A DNA stretch of 64,000 nt. It comes from Epiperipatus broadwayi (Eukaryota > Onychophora > Udeonychophora > Euonychophora > Peripatidae). Shown piece by piece: positions 35,891 to 47,725 of this stretch. Position 1 is the first letter of the stretch, and every line of letters begins with the position of its first letter. The stretch spans positions 16,001-80,000 of the forward strand of contig JAQFVV010000560.1 in NCBI GenBank assembly GCA_028023455.1. The letters are read 5' to 3'. Below the pieces are notes generated by a model, which worked only from the letters and a program-made list of their open reading frames with translations, searched no databases and was not told where the DNA came from. Made by a program: the position numbers and the translations under genes.

Positions 35891-37559
35891 AGACCTAGGT
35901 ATATATCTGTAAACCAGTGGGTTATAAATTTAAAGAGAATCAAGATTTATATTTCACTTTTATTCAAATGTAATTTTATTTCTTTTTCTATTGGTTATAT
36001 TATTTAATAAAATAAATTATAATGATAATCATTTGAATATGTTGAACTAAATAATTTTATATCGTTGTAAGTTGTATAAATAAGATTAATAAAATATAAT
36101 AGTTTATTTTTAGAATTTTTTTTCCTCTTAAACTTAACAGTTATTTAGAAAAAGTCCATAGAGCACAATACGTTCTTTCTACTTTCAATTTGTAATTGTT
36201 TTAAATCATCAATATTCATTTTAGCACATTGTAAAAAGGCATAAATCTTGTAAGTTTTAAAAATAAAATCTGGATTAATATTTTTTTAAAAAATATGTTT
36301 TAAGTAATAATATTTTACAACTTGAGATAATCATTTTTATTAATTGTGTATACGATTTTTTATATATGCCAGCTACTTAAAGTGATACCTTAAAATTTAA
36401 TATTTAAAAATATAAAGGCCCAGGATCAATTTAGTATTCCGATGTTAAAATAATGTAAATAAATGGAGACAGATAAAGATAAACCATTTTTTTAATTTTT
36501 CTTTTATTTATTTGCGTATGCAAACATGATATAATGTACTTAAAATTTATATCCACAAAATGTTTTGAAGGTATTAAATATGTGTGTTTAAAAATGCGTT
36601 GTTATAATGATACCAATGTCATATTTTCTCTAGTTGGTGGCATTATACCTATAGAGTCAGATTTATCTTTTGTTATATCAAAACAAAATATTTAATTATA
36701 GGAAATGAGATCCAGAAGTAATAAATGATGAATTACAAAAGAAATGTACCAAAGAAAAACTTTAAACTCATATTAAATATTTATAAAGGACAATTAAAGA
36801 CAATTATATTGAACAAATCTGTTAGCAACATTCTTGAATGTCTCAAAAGTGGGAGGTCAGGATTTTGGCTACAATTCATACTATTGATAGTTTATAGAAA
36901 CTGAATAATATGAAACCAAGTGAACATAGTTTTGGTGAATCTGCAGCGCATTGCAATGGTAAGGCATACAGACAGATTTTTATATTTTTCTTGAGTTACA
37001 AAACTGGATCTCCAAGATGAGAGCCTACAAAATTCAGTAGGTAATATCAGAAACATGACACCAACAAACAACAGCAGCAAAAAATTTCAATAATGAACTT
37101 AATAGAATTTATAACTTTGACCAACTATTATCCTGAGCATCACCAATGCTAATCAGATTTTCATTTTGTTTCTTTTTTATTAATTAATTAGCCTTCTATT
37201 TCATTATAGCATCAGTTATATAATCAGTTGATTAGATTAAATATTTTCAGTAAAAACAAATAAATCATTTTTTCTTGATTTGATAATAATTTACAAAATG
37301 GTTTTACAATTGATTAGATAATAATTCTAAAAAATTATTGGTACTAGTCTTATAGATAAATACATCACTCTATGGCAATGTTTTGTCACTAAAACACATA
37401 AAAATGTCGTTTCCACAGCCGACACGTTCAAACCCGCACTTTCCATATTACAAACTTTTTTGTTATGCTACAGATTGCAGGCCACTATGTTGCACTGCAG
37501 TACAGCATGTGTGTCACATCGCAGCAAATACATTTTCAAATTCACACACCTTATAAAAT
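35891..37559. other. AT-rich DNA, no gene seen
   Basis: No gene is supported. A less AT-rich, CpG-containing patch at about 37405-37560 precedes the telomere-like element. A 62-codon minus frame at 36892-37080 has no motif. Confidence 0.5.
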
Positions 37560-38302
37560 GGTTACGGCTTGGTGAGAGGATGTTTTTTTGAATTGGATGG
37601 AAATGTTGTTTTAATTGGATTTTTATTTTATTTTAAAGTATTGAAATGTTCTGATTTTGTTAAGTAACAATTATAAGACTTTTTACACTGTACTGTATTG
37701 AAGTTTTAATTGGTAAAATGTTGACAAGCTACATGTGTAAAGTGAGTTGGAATTAGGTAATGTGTCAAGTAACATACTGTTCATAACATTCCAAAAGACA
37801 AACAAGATTATACTGTGTGTATATTTTTGAAGTAACAAAAAGTGGTAACACAAAAATATCCAGTAAGAAAATTACAATTTTGCACTGTTTTTTTTTTTAT
37901 AAATTTCATAAAAAACATATATTATAAACATGATTAATAAGTAAAGAAGACATTTTTGTTGTTGTTTAAAAATGTATTAGTTTATTTCTTTTTTCTGACT
38001 ATGGTTATACTTTGTTGAATCTAGTTTACATTTATTGTTATCATTTATTTTAAAGATGTTACTAAAAAAAATATTTACAAAAATACAATTTTGATATTTT
38101 TTATTTTAGCATTATAAACAACAGAACACTAAACCTAACCCTAAAACTACACCCTAAACCTAACCCTAAAACTAACCCTAAACCTAACCCTAAAACTAAC
38201 CCTAAACCTAACCCTAAAACTAACCCTAAACCTAACCATAACAACTTTTACTTTTTGTTGTGATTCTACATGAATTAAAAATAGCGGTAAAGCCGTAACC
38301 CC
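37560..38302. repeat. Possible element with 11-bp inverted ends enclosing telomere-like repeats
   Basis: GGTTACGGCTT at 37560-37570 faces AAGCCGTAACC at 38290-38300. The roughly 740 bp between holds AT-rich DNA and the CCCTAA-type array. Only the short CpG-containing ends support an element, and a chance match is possible. Confidence 0.3.
38127..38241 (+). repeat. Interstitial telomere-like repeat array with 24-bp higher-order unit
   Basis: Nearly five copies of a 24-bp unit made of four hexamers: CCCTAA, ACCTAA, CCCTAA, AACTAA. The first copy has small changes and the last decays into CCATAAC. CCCTAA is the complement of TTAGGG, the canonical animal telomere repeat outside arthropods and nematodes. 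The ordered variant pattern shows unit-wise amplification rather than simple telomere addition. Confidence 0.85.
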
Positions 38303-38824
38303 AATAAATAAATCTCCGATAGAAAATTGATTTTTCTAATAAAGCAAAATAAAAAAAAAAGCAATCAAATTGTAATTTATTTTATTTTACATGTATTATT
38401 ATCATTTAATTTGTATATGTTAATAAAATATAATATTTAAAAAAGATGATTTGGTTTTGCTTTTATTTTTGCATTACAAAAAAACACATCAAAATTATTA
38501 AAATCAATGGCCTGTGAATGTTCATATTTTATAGTTTTAGCGTGAAAACAGCACCATCGAACGGTGTCTTTATCTATAAGACAAGCACCAAATTATTTTA
38601 TATTTTATTTCTTTTTAAAATTAATCCTTTGGATTAAAATAGTTCACAATGTAAATTTATAATCAATACAATTTTGAGTTATTATTTTTTGATCATTTGG
38701 TAGTGTTTATGAGAAAATAAGCAATTTCTAGTGCCTTCATTTAGCCAGTGAATATTTTTTATTAGATTTGCTTTTCATAGAACATCTTATTAAAACTTTT
38801 AAATTATTATTATAGTTTCATTTA
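38303..38824. other. AT-rich DNA, no gene seen
   Basis: Only a small hairpin (CACCATCGAACGGTGTC, about 38551-38567) stands out. Confidence 0.45.
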
Positions 38825-39312
38825 ATGTTTTATTTTGAAATATGAATTTTTTCTACAGTACAGGCTTTTTCATACATTCACTTATAAATGTAATATATAG
38901 GGGATTAGAACTCAGATGTTCACTTGACCCTCAGCCATCCATGCCATCTCATATCCCTAATACACTTTATTCCACCCATGTCAAAATGATAAATAATCAT
39001 AAATATTGGTATTTCATGGTAAACTAGCACTCATCATTTGGTCCAGATTATCATTTCCACACATATATACAACCAAAGATGAGCTTATATAAAGATCATC
39101 AATCTTCATACTTAAATGGACACGCTTCAAACCACTACACCCCACAACACTTCAGCTGTCTATTTTCATTGAAAATATGATGGTGGAATATTCAAAGCAC
39201 ACCTTAGTGCCAACCTTCTCATTCTATCCATGTTGACACAAGTCATGCTGACCCCTCAAGTACAGGATATACTTCTTTGACATACATATAAAAAGGGATC
39301 AGCATACATTAC
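38825..39312 (-). mobile_element. SINE-like unit A (outer left)
   Basis: Read on the minus strand it has a tRNA-like head: TGGCATGGATGGCTGAGG as box A and GAGTTCTAATCCCC as box B, about 34 nt apart. A tail runs to TTTCAAAATAAAACA. The unit is about 490 bp, longer than a typical SINE. It is directly followed by unit B in the same orientation. A 61-codon chance frame overlaps it. Confidence 0.5.
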
Positions 39313-39315
39313 ATC

Positions 39316-39610
39316 ACTTTATTTTGAAATATATTTTTTTCTAAAGTGCAGACTTTTTCATACCGGCACTTATATATGTATTATAGAGTGGGTTTTAATT
39401 CAGACTTTCACATAAAGGTTTGAACTCAGACTTTCACATGACCCTCAACCAATCCATACTATCTCATACCACTGATTCACTTGATCACATACATGCTAAA
39501 AATATAAATAATCACCAGTGTTTATATTGCATGCTCAAACAGCACTTGCCAGTTGGTCCATATTATCATTTCTACACATATATACAATCAAAGCTCAGCT
39601 TATATTAAGA
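39316..39610 (-). mobile_element. SINE-like unit B (inner left)
   Basis: This is homologous to unit A, with the same tRNA-like head (GTATGGATTGGTTGAGG, then GAGTTCAAACC) and the same tail ending in TTTCAAAATAAAG. A small internal duplication repeats CAGACTTTCACAT at 39403 and 39429. The region 39612-39700 is the loop of the palindrome and resembles the 5' extension of unit A. Confidence 0.5.
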
Positions 39611-39700
39611 CAACCAATCTTCATACTTTAATGAACAGGGTTCACATCACTCCAGCCCACAACTCTTCAACATTTTATTTCATTTAAAATGTGATGATGG

Positions 39701-39945
39701 AATAATATAAGCTGCGCTTAGATAGTATTATATGTGGAGATGATAATCAGGACCAACTGACAAGTGCTGGTTTAGCACATTTTATGTATATTGGTTTTTA
39801 TTTAACTTATCAGTATAAGATAGCATGGATGGTTGAGGGACATGTAAAAAACTGAGTTCAAACCCTATTTATTACATTTATAAGTGCAGGTGTGGAAAAG
39901 TCTGTACTGTAGAAAAAATCTCATTTCAAAATAAAGTGCTGTAAA
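39701..39945 (+). mobile_element. SINE-like unit B' (inner right, inverted)
   Basis: This is an inverted copy of unit B on the plus strand, shortened at its 5' side. Box A (TAGCATGGATGGTTGAGG, about 39820-39837) and box B (GAGTTCAAACCC) are clear. It ends with TTTCAAAATAAAG at the junction with unit A'. Confidence 0.5.
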
Positions 39946-39949
39946 ATCT

Positions 39950-40375
39950 GCCAATTTTGTTTACATGTATGTAAATGGATTATATCATGCACATGAGGGG
40001 TCAGAGTGACTTGGGCCAACATGGATAGAATGAAAAGGTTGGCACTAAGGTGGGTGTTGAGCATTCCATCATCATAATTCAATGAAATGGATGGTAGAAG
40101 AGTTGTGGGATGTAGGGGTTTAAAGCCTCTCCATTAAAGTATGACTATTGGCTTTCTTAATATAAGCAGAGCTTTGATTGTATATGTGTGTGGGGATAAT
40201 AATCAGGACCAAATGATCAGTGCTGGTTTAGAACATAATACATATGTTGGTGATTGTTTATCTTTTTGACATGTGTATGCTCAAGTATATCCATGGTATA
40301 ACATAGCTTCAATGGTTGAGGATCATGTGAATGTCTGAGTTCAGATTTCCTATATGTAAATGTTTTATTATATTT
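39950..40375 (+). mobile_element. SINE-like unit A' (outer right, inverted)
   Basis: This is an inverted copy of unit A on the plus strand, including the same 5' extension (phrases matching GTTGGCACTAAGG and ATTCCATCATCAT) and a tRNA-like head ending GAGTTCAGATTTCC. The A-B junction and the B'-A' junction are equivalent, so a pre-formed A-B dimer was duplicated in inverse orientation. Confidence 0.5.
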
Positions 40376-40547
40376 GCTTTTCCTTTTTTTTTTAATGTAG
40401 ACTAGTTTAATTTGACCACAATTATTTTTTATTTAATTCTACACACTTTTATTTTTTGTTTCAAAATGTATTCCTCTCTAATTACTCTTATAATGACTAT
40501 TTAAGTCATTTAGATTAGATAGCCATTTTTATTTTTAAATACAATAA

Positions 40548-40555
40548 GATATCAA

Positions 40556-40623
<68 letters not shown>

Positions 40624-40635
40624 AAGTTTGATATC
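40548..40635. repeat. (TA)n hairpin
   Basis: GATATCAAACTTT, a (TA)n core and AAAGTTTGATATC form a hairpin with a perfect 13-bp unique stem extended by the TA core. Confidence 0.93.
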
Positions 40636-40654
40636 TGTATTCGTTTCACAATAT

Positions 40655-40894
40655 ATGTAATATACAAATCAATATATATATCAAAATACAGTACAATTTA
40701 TATAAAGTATATTCTTTTAGAAGTACTTTCGACTATACACTTTGTAGTCTTTATCGTTTTGATTATTCAACGTTATATAGTTGATAAAGACTACAAAGTG
40801 TATAGTCGAAAGTACTTCTAAAAGAATATAATTTATATAAATTGTACTGTATTATTATATTTGATATATATATATATATATATATATATTGATT

Positions 40895-40907
<13 letters not shown>
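40655..40907. repeat. Near-perfect palindrome with 27-nt loop
   Basis: Arms 40688-40755 and 40783-40850 match at 67 of 68 positions. The symmetry continues outward less perfectly through TATCAAA/TTTGATA and ATACAAATCAATATA to about 40655 and 40907. No coding frame. It may be a short fold-back element. Confidence 0.93.

Positions 40908-40974
<67 letters not shown>
40900..40974. repeat. (TA)n array
   Basis: About 37 TA units abut the preceding palindrome. Confidence 0.97.
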
Positions 40975-40978
<4 letters not shown>

Positions 40979-43900
40979 GCCATTTTCTTTAGGTCAGAAT
41001 AAATTTATTATATCAATTTACTAAAAAAATTTAAATTTAGAATATGTTCTCTTGGTACAATGATTATATTATATTGATTATCTTTTTAAAAATTCAATAA
41101 AAGCAAGATAAAGATATTTAATGTGTAAAATTGTGCTAAATACATTTAAAACAAATTAAAGAAAGCTAAATGTACTAATTATATATGGTTGGTAAAGCTG
41201 ATCATAATAAATAATGCAGCAATAAATCTTTAAAATAGTATTAAAAGTTTAATTTTAATAGCGAAAACTTGTAATTAAATAAATACTATATTTTACAGTA
41301 TAAATTATATTTAATAATTATATTTAATATTATATGTTTTAAGAGTAGTCTTTGTGGTAGAGAAATTTATATTTAATTTTATGGTTTCAAAATTATTATT
41401 CCATAATTATATTATTATATAATTTCTTTAATATAATAATTGTTGCAATTAAATATTTAAGATTTTTAGACAGAATTTCATAGGATCTGTCTCAGTTTAA
41501 GTCATGTAACTTGTACACAGTTACACATACAAGCTTACTCATGTTTGTGTTAACAGAGTTTCAAAAATTTTCTTTAAAGTTACACTAAAGAATCGAATAT
41601 ATTTATTTATCTATCACAAGAGAAAATATTAAAATTAGTTGTTGTAAAATGTTTAAATATTTTTTTATAAAATGAATACAGTTAGTAAAAAATTAAATAT
41701 TTTGTTTTAAAGAAAATAGATACATTAAAAATAAAACATGGAATAAATTATTAAAATATTGTTTTTAAAAGTCATTTTAAAATGTTTAGTTATTTGTTAA
41801 TAAAGTATAAAATTGATTTAAATTAATATTTTAAGTATTATTTTAAAATAAAAATGAGTCATGATTTTATTTTTTGATTTTAATTATGTAATATCAAAGT
41901 TATATTTAAATTGAGTTGTCAGGTGAAAGTGTAATCCACCAATTAAATGATGTATTTATTTGGGTATCAATGCCTATGCATGGTTATTTTCAGGGTACTT
42001 CATTTTAAAAATTGTACTTCTTTAAAAAATTATGCTTCTTTTAAAATGTTTTGCTTTTGTTAGTCAATTTTGTTTCTGTAAATTTAATCAGCTTTAAATT
42101 AGTCAATTGAGTGTTATAATAGCTCTCTAATAATTATTTGCAAATGAGAAGTATACCAATTTGATTATTTTGCAAAGAGAGTTATATAAATAAATTATAA
42201 AAAAATTATTATCCAAATTATGCAGTTCTGAAAGTTAAATTCCCTTACCAGACTTTGTCTAAACTTAATTAAATGTCACATTAAAACATGGAAGTACCAA
42301 TCAGAAACACCTACCTATCTAAAACAATTTTAGAAGTAAAAATTATAATTAAAAATATAGTCTTAATAATTTTAACAAGGAGAATTATTTTATTAATTAA
42401 AGCTGAATATTGGACATTGTGTGAAGATCTGGATAAGAAAGCTACTTGGAAATTTAAATTAGTAATGCATTTTCTTGTGGAAATATAGTGTATTAGAAAC
42501 TGAGAAAATAATACGACAAAACCTTTAATAAATCTTTCAATAAAAGGAAAGTAAAATTATATTAAGATAAATGCATAAATATTTTCTTTTTGAAGAGAAC
42601 ATTATCAAATTATTTAAGACTGTCACAAATGAATGGTTAAATAGAGACAGTTATCAAAGAGCTTATGTATTAAGTCTATACTAGATTTTTTAAAAGACTA
42701 TATGTGTTATTATAATAATTTTGGAATAGACATGTATATATCCAAGATAATAATAAAATATTAATCAAAAATGAGATTGCTATCTCAATGAAAATTTAAA
42801 TGCAACTTCAGTAGTAGTATGCAATTTTAAGTATAGAAAAGTATAATAATAAAACAACTTATGATATGATAGAACAGGAATATATAAAGAATATTAATTT
42901 AAAAACATTAATCATTCATTCATTATAAAGATCTTAAAAATACTGTAAGTAAAACATATACTATAAAATACAAGTAAGTCATGTCATGTTGTGGTATTGA
43001 TTATTTCAGTGACTTTATAAAAAGAAAAAAAAACAACTCTTACCATTTAAGATTCTGTTAGGGCACTTAATTTCATGTTCATAGCGAAAATGAAGTATTC
43101 CGGGCAGAAGGTAACCTAGATCTTATTTTTTAAAAAAATATTCAACCTCCCCTCTTACTCTTTTGATGTTTTCTTATGTTGAATTATAACTAATACTTCC
43201 CAAATATAAGATTGAGATAATAAAATAAAAAAAAATACAGATCTATACAACAGAAAATAAAACATAATTTTACAATCTTTTATGAATCAATATGATCAGG
43301 CATCACTATTTTTAGAGTTTTCCTTACATAAACAATTCATATAATTTATGCATTTTTTTCTATTATAAATACTGAAAACTCCTGATTGATCCAATCTAGC
43401 ACATTCTGAATTTATTTAAGTTGGCAGTGTGTTGTTTTGGGTTATTCCTCATGTAGATTTCCATCTTGTGTGGATCCAGTTATCATGCACTTAAATTGTA
43501 GACAGTTAATTATTAATTTTCATATGGCCATAGTGGATAAAATGCTCCATCCAAAGACAATTAATCCTTATAGCCAATGTATGTCATATTTTAACTATAT
43601 ATACAGGTTTATATAAATATATATGCAGTTTGCATATAATAATAATAATATATTTATAGTGTACAGCTATTTACTGTTTGTAATATTAGCTCTATAAATT
43701 TATAAACTTTAAATTAAATAAACTGTTATGATTTCTTTTTTAGTTCATTTTAAATAAAAACCATAATATTTTTTTAAAATTTAAATTGATAAATTATTTT
43801 AACTCATCTGATTATTGAATTAGATAATGTTCCATTCATTTCCTTTTTTCTTCTTCTGAATGACAAATAACTAGAAAAACATTAATATTTGTTGAGATGC

Positions 43901-45976
43901 TACTTTAAAAAAATGTCCATTTTGCAGAAAAATATTAAAATTAATAATTGCTTCAATAGGAATGACTTTCCATGTGAAACACAGGATAAGAAAGAAAAAA
44001 ATGATTTTTAATTGTTTTCTTTTAATTCCTATTGTTTAAAAAACTATCTTTCCTGTTGTTGTATCTTTTAAAATATTTTTATTTCATAGATTCATTTTAA
44101 AAAAAAATAAGACAAATTATAAAATAAATTTACAATATTATTATTATCTCTTTATATTCAGATATTACAATACTTGATGTATTTTCTATTGCTATGATTT
44201 TTTTTCACCATTTATGTCATTGTCTGTTTAATATAATCAACACACTTCAACAATCAACATATATATATGTACAATTTTTTTATCCAATATTATATTTTTT
44301 AAACAATAAAATTTTATTACTAATATTTATGTGATTTTTTTTACTGTAAATTACCCATCATTCTCAGTACTTAATATGTATTTAGTACACTGTTATGACT
44401 ATAAAACATTTATTTATTTTTAAAAAGTGTTTGAGCAAAACTTATTTTTATTTGATCTTTACATGCTAATTACATAAAAAAAAACAATCTATTATTTCAG
44501 ATGGCTAAGGTTTGTTTTGGGAAAGATCTTGAGCTACCCCTTCACAATATATATATATATGTGTTAAAATTTACAAAAACTAATACCACATACATAGAAA
44601 CGAGTCAAAATATTTTAAAATAAACATTTGCAGAATTACATACAATACAATTCTAGAATCCCAAAAGAAATCAAATACTAAATGTTAATTTTGAAAGTTT
44701 TGTAGCAACTGCTAACCACATTGAAGGTGTGTAAGAGTGACTTTTTTTTTTTTGCAAAATACAGTGTTTATCAAAAAAAAAAAATCAAAATCTGTATATA
44801 TGTTACGGTATATTACTGATAGCATATATATGTAGGCCTACTAATAGGTATGCAAAGTAAATGGCATTTTAACGTGCTTTTATATAGGCAGAATGACATC
44901 AGGTGGTATAAGGTGGCTAATTGATGACTACCAAAATTTTAAATGGTAGTGACTTGGGAGTATGCCAAAGAAACCAAAGGGATGCTTAGATTTAGGTTTT
45001 TATGGGGAATATATGTAATTTTATTATCTTGATAATTATGCAGGTACAGATAACGAAGCCCTGTAACTTGTTTATTTCTATAAACAGGGTTTTCCTTTGT
45101 ATTGAATATTAATGTTCCAAAAAGCTGAATGAATAACTTGGACATTGTTATTTTTAGTGGAGGTTATTAGACAGTGAAGTCATGCCTCTTTTTTTATTGC
45201 ACTGTTGCCATGTTGACTATCTTAGATGTTTATAGTATGGAGTTAATAGTCTACTTTGTGCTTCATATCTACGTATTTGATCACTATCATAATTTCTAAG
45301 ATATTGCATTGTACAGAATTGTATTTTGAGGGAGAATAATAAATAATTTTGGAGTGAAGGATCGTAATTTTGGAAGAGGATAAGATATGTTTTTTTTTTT
45401 TGCTTTGAATTATGATAAGTTAAATACAAATGTGACTGAAAGTAGAATTAACATAATGATAAAGAATCATAAATATTTTTTATATTTAGTAAACAATTTG
45501 TTTAAAATATATAAGTGATAATAAAATCATTCATGAAACTTTTGAATATTTTTTTTGAATATTTTTAACTTACATGCAATGCATATTTTTAATGTATGAT
45601 ACATCTAGAGAAAGAACATAGAATAGAACAAGTAATTATATTTTATAAGCATTATTTTTATGTTTAGAATACACATTAACGCACATATAAGAATTTTATT
45701 GAAAGTAATACCAAGCAAGATGTATAAATTATATTAGTTATATTATTTTATTTCAGTCCACAGTTTGGTGTGTTATTACCATTCATGTATGTGGCAATTA
45801 CATTTGTTTTGTCTAGAATTGATTTTCACTAGTATATCAAATTTATTTTGGTTTATTCCATTAGAGACATGATGGATAGTTCTGCTCAATGTATATCTCC
45901 ATTGTAACTTTAGTTTGACAATTATTAAATCTCGTATAATCTGTTCCCTTATCTTAGTTTTTACTATTTTAATTTT
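40975..45976. other. AT-rich DNA, no gene confirmed
   Basis: No gene is supported. Minus frames at 44939-45145 and 45217-45429 lie in a slightly less AT-rich patch and could be fragments of an old element, but I recognise nothing in them. A short (TA)n run is at 44548-44562. Confidence 0.45.
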
Positions 45977-46204
45977 TTAACATTTGTCCATTGTTTCAGT
46001 TAATTTTACATTCAACCATTGATGTTTGTTATTTCTTCTGCAAATTCTTGTCATGTGGCACTTTATGCCACAATTATGGCCCTTTTGGTTTTTGAATTTG
46101 CAAATTCTTTTTATGTGCCCTTTTATGCTGCACCAAAAGCAAGTAAAAATCCTTTCTTGGCATTTGTTTGTTTTACATACACTTAAAGCAATATTTGTTT
46201 CCAT
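45977..46204 (-). pseudogene. Gag nucleocapsid zinc-knuckle fragment of an LTR retrotransposon
   Basis: The 75-codon frame contains a perfect CX2CX4HX4C zinc knuckle (Cys22, Cys25, His30, Cys35). A second follows at the usual spacing, with Cys45, His50 and Cys55 in register and glycine at position 42 in place of the first cysteine. Tandem CCHC knuckles bind RNA in Gag of Ty3/gypsy-type and related LTR elements. Flanking minus-strand sequence upstream is broken by stops, and no protease or polymerase is recognisable downstream. No LTRs are found. I regard it as an old fragment. A cellular CCHC protein is possible but less likely given the surroundings. Confidence 0.6.
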
Positions 46205-47032
46205 AGATTCAGCTTGGAACTAATTTTTATTGATATAGTTTATTATATTTTAGCAGTCCTTAGTTTACAACTGTTGTGTGTACAGATGTTAACTCCTTTA
46301 TTTGTTCTACTTCTAGGCTTACAGCCTTAATATGTCCACTCATCAGGGAGTATGCTAATTAGAAGAAAAAACACAAAAAAGTTCACTCTTATTATCAATG
46401 CTTCTATGCTCACCACCCTCTCTAGTCATTTTTTCTAGAGTCAATCAGTATTACTATTCATGACAATACATTTTATCCTCTTTTTAAATATTTGGAAACA
46501 CGTTAATGTTTTTCAGCCCTATCTTTAATATTAATGGAATTCTATTATTGCTTCCATTGTTTAAAAATGTCTTAAGAGCACCCCATCTTCAGATATTATT
46601 AATTTTTTATTTATACCTACAGACAAGCAACCAATTTTATATTTTCAGCATTTTCTTTTAATTGATGTATAACTAAATTTAGTCACAAAGGTATTCATCT
46701 GGAACTATTTTTTATTATCTATTTGCTTCACCCACTTTATATTACATCTACTCCATCAGCTTAATTTATTTATTTGATAGTGTATTTTTGTTTCATTTAT
46801 TTTACTTTAAATGTTACTCTTATTTGTGCCACACCTACATATCCATTTATACATGATACAATTGTTAAATGTAGGAGGTGTGTAAAATGCAACATCACAT
46901 ATAACTTTAAAAAATCTTCCTTTTACAATTTACTAGTTCATTCAAAAACTATGGTATTGATTTCCCTAGTTTTTTGTTAGTAGGAAGATCAATATTATTA
47001 TTAAAATTCTTATTCTTATATCTCAAATTAAA

Positions 47033-47088
47033 ATCCCTAATATATATATATATATATTAGGGATATATATATTTGGATTTACGAATAT

Positions 47089-47122
<34 letters not shown>
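47033..47122. repeat. Perfect CCCTAA-(TA)n-TTAGGG hairpin followed by (TA)n
   Basis: A perfect palindrome at 47033-47064 has telomere-type hexamers flanking a TA core. A second TA array occupies 47090-47122. Confidence 0.9.
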
Positions 47123-47125
<3 letters not shown>

Positions 47126-47485
47126 ACCGGTCAGGTTTGTACATTTGCTCAACAGACTGAGAGTAAATGTCAAAGAATCAAAGGCTGACCAAGTCAGGAT
47201 AGTAATATTTTACATCTTATCATACCTCAACTCTCTCACTTGAGCTTCCAAGTCAACCCATCGCGAATGTCATGCCTGAGGCTACACTCGATATCTCCTT
47301 AATCACGTTCTAGCAATAGCAAAGCAGTAAAACATGAGACATCTCCCTATTACATATTATATTATATAACTTAACTAGTGATTCATAAGATAATGAGCAA
47401 GTAATGAGACTGAGACAAATTGATATTTCATAAAATTAATATAATAATTAATAAATTATAAATCAAATAAATTGGGTATAGCTTG

Positions 47486-47725
47486 GCTCACACACAGGTG
47501 AATAGATACTCAGGGTTATGAAAAATATATTACAGCAATTGGAATAGTGCTCACATGCAAGTGAGTGGCTCAGGTTTATAAAATATCACAAAGCAATTTA
47601 TATAGTGCTCACATGCAAGTGAGTAGATTCTCAGTGTTATAAAATAATATTACAAAGCATTTTATAGAACTCACACGCAAGTGAGTGGATGTTTAAGGTT
47701 ACAAATGATTTAATTAGTATATGAC
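47486..47725 (+). repeat. Four-copy minisatellite, period 58-63 bp
   Basis: Units start at about 47486, 47549, 47607 and 47669. Each begins with a small hairpin, CTCACATGCAAGTGAG or a close variant, followed by an AT-rich segment containing TTATA and ACAAAGCA-like words. Copies differ by substitutions and small indels. Confidence 0.8.

Noticed and set aside
38127-38241. True chromosome end
   Set aside because: The array is only about 115 bp, has variant hexamers and is followed by more than 25 kb of ordinary sequence, so it is interstitial.
47486-47725. CRISPR-like array
   Set aside because: Four diverging tandem units without unique spacers in eukaryotic DNA. It is a minisatellite.
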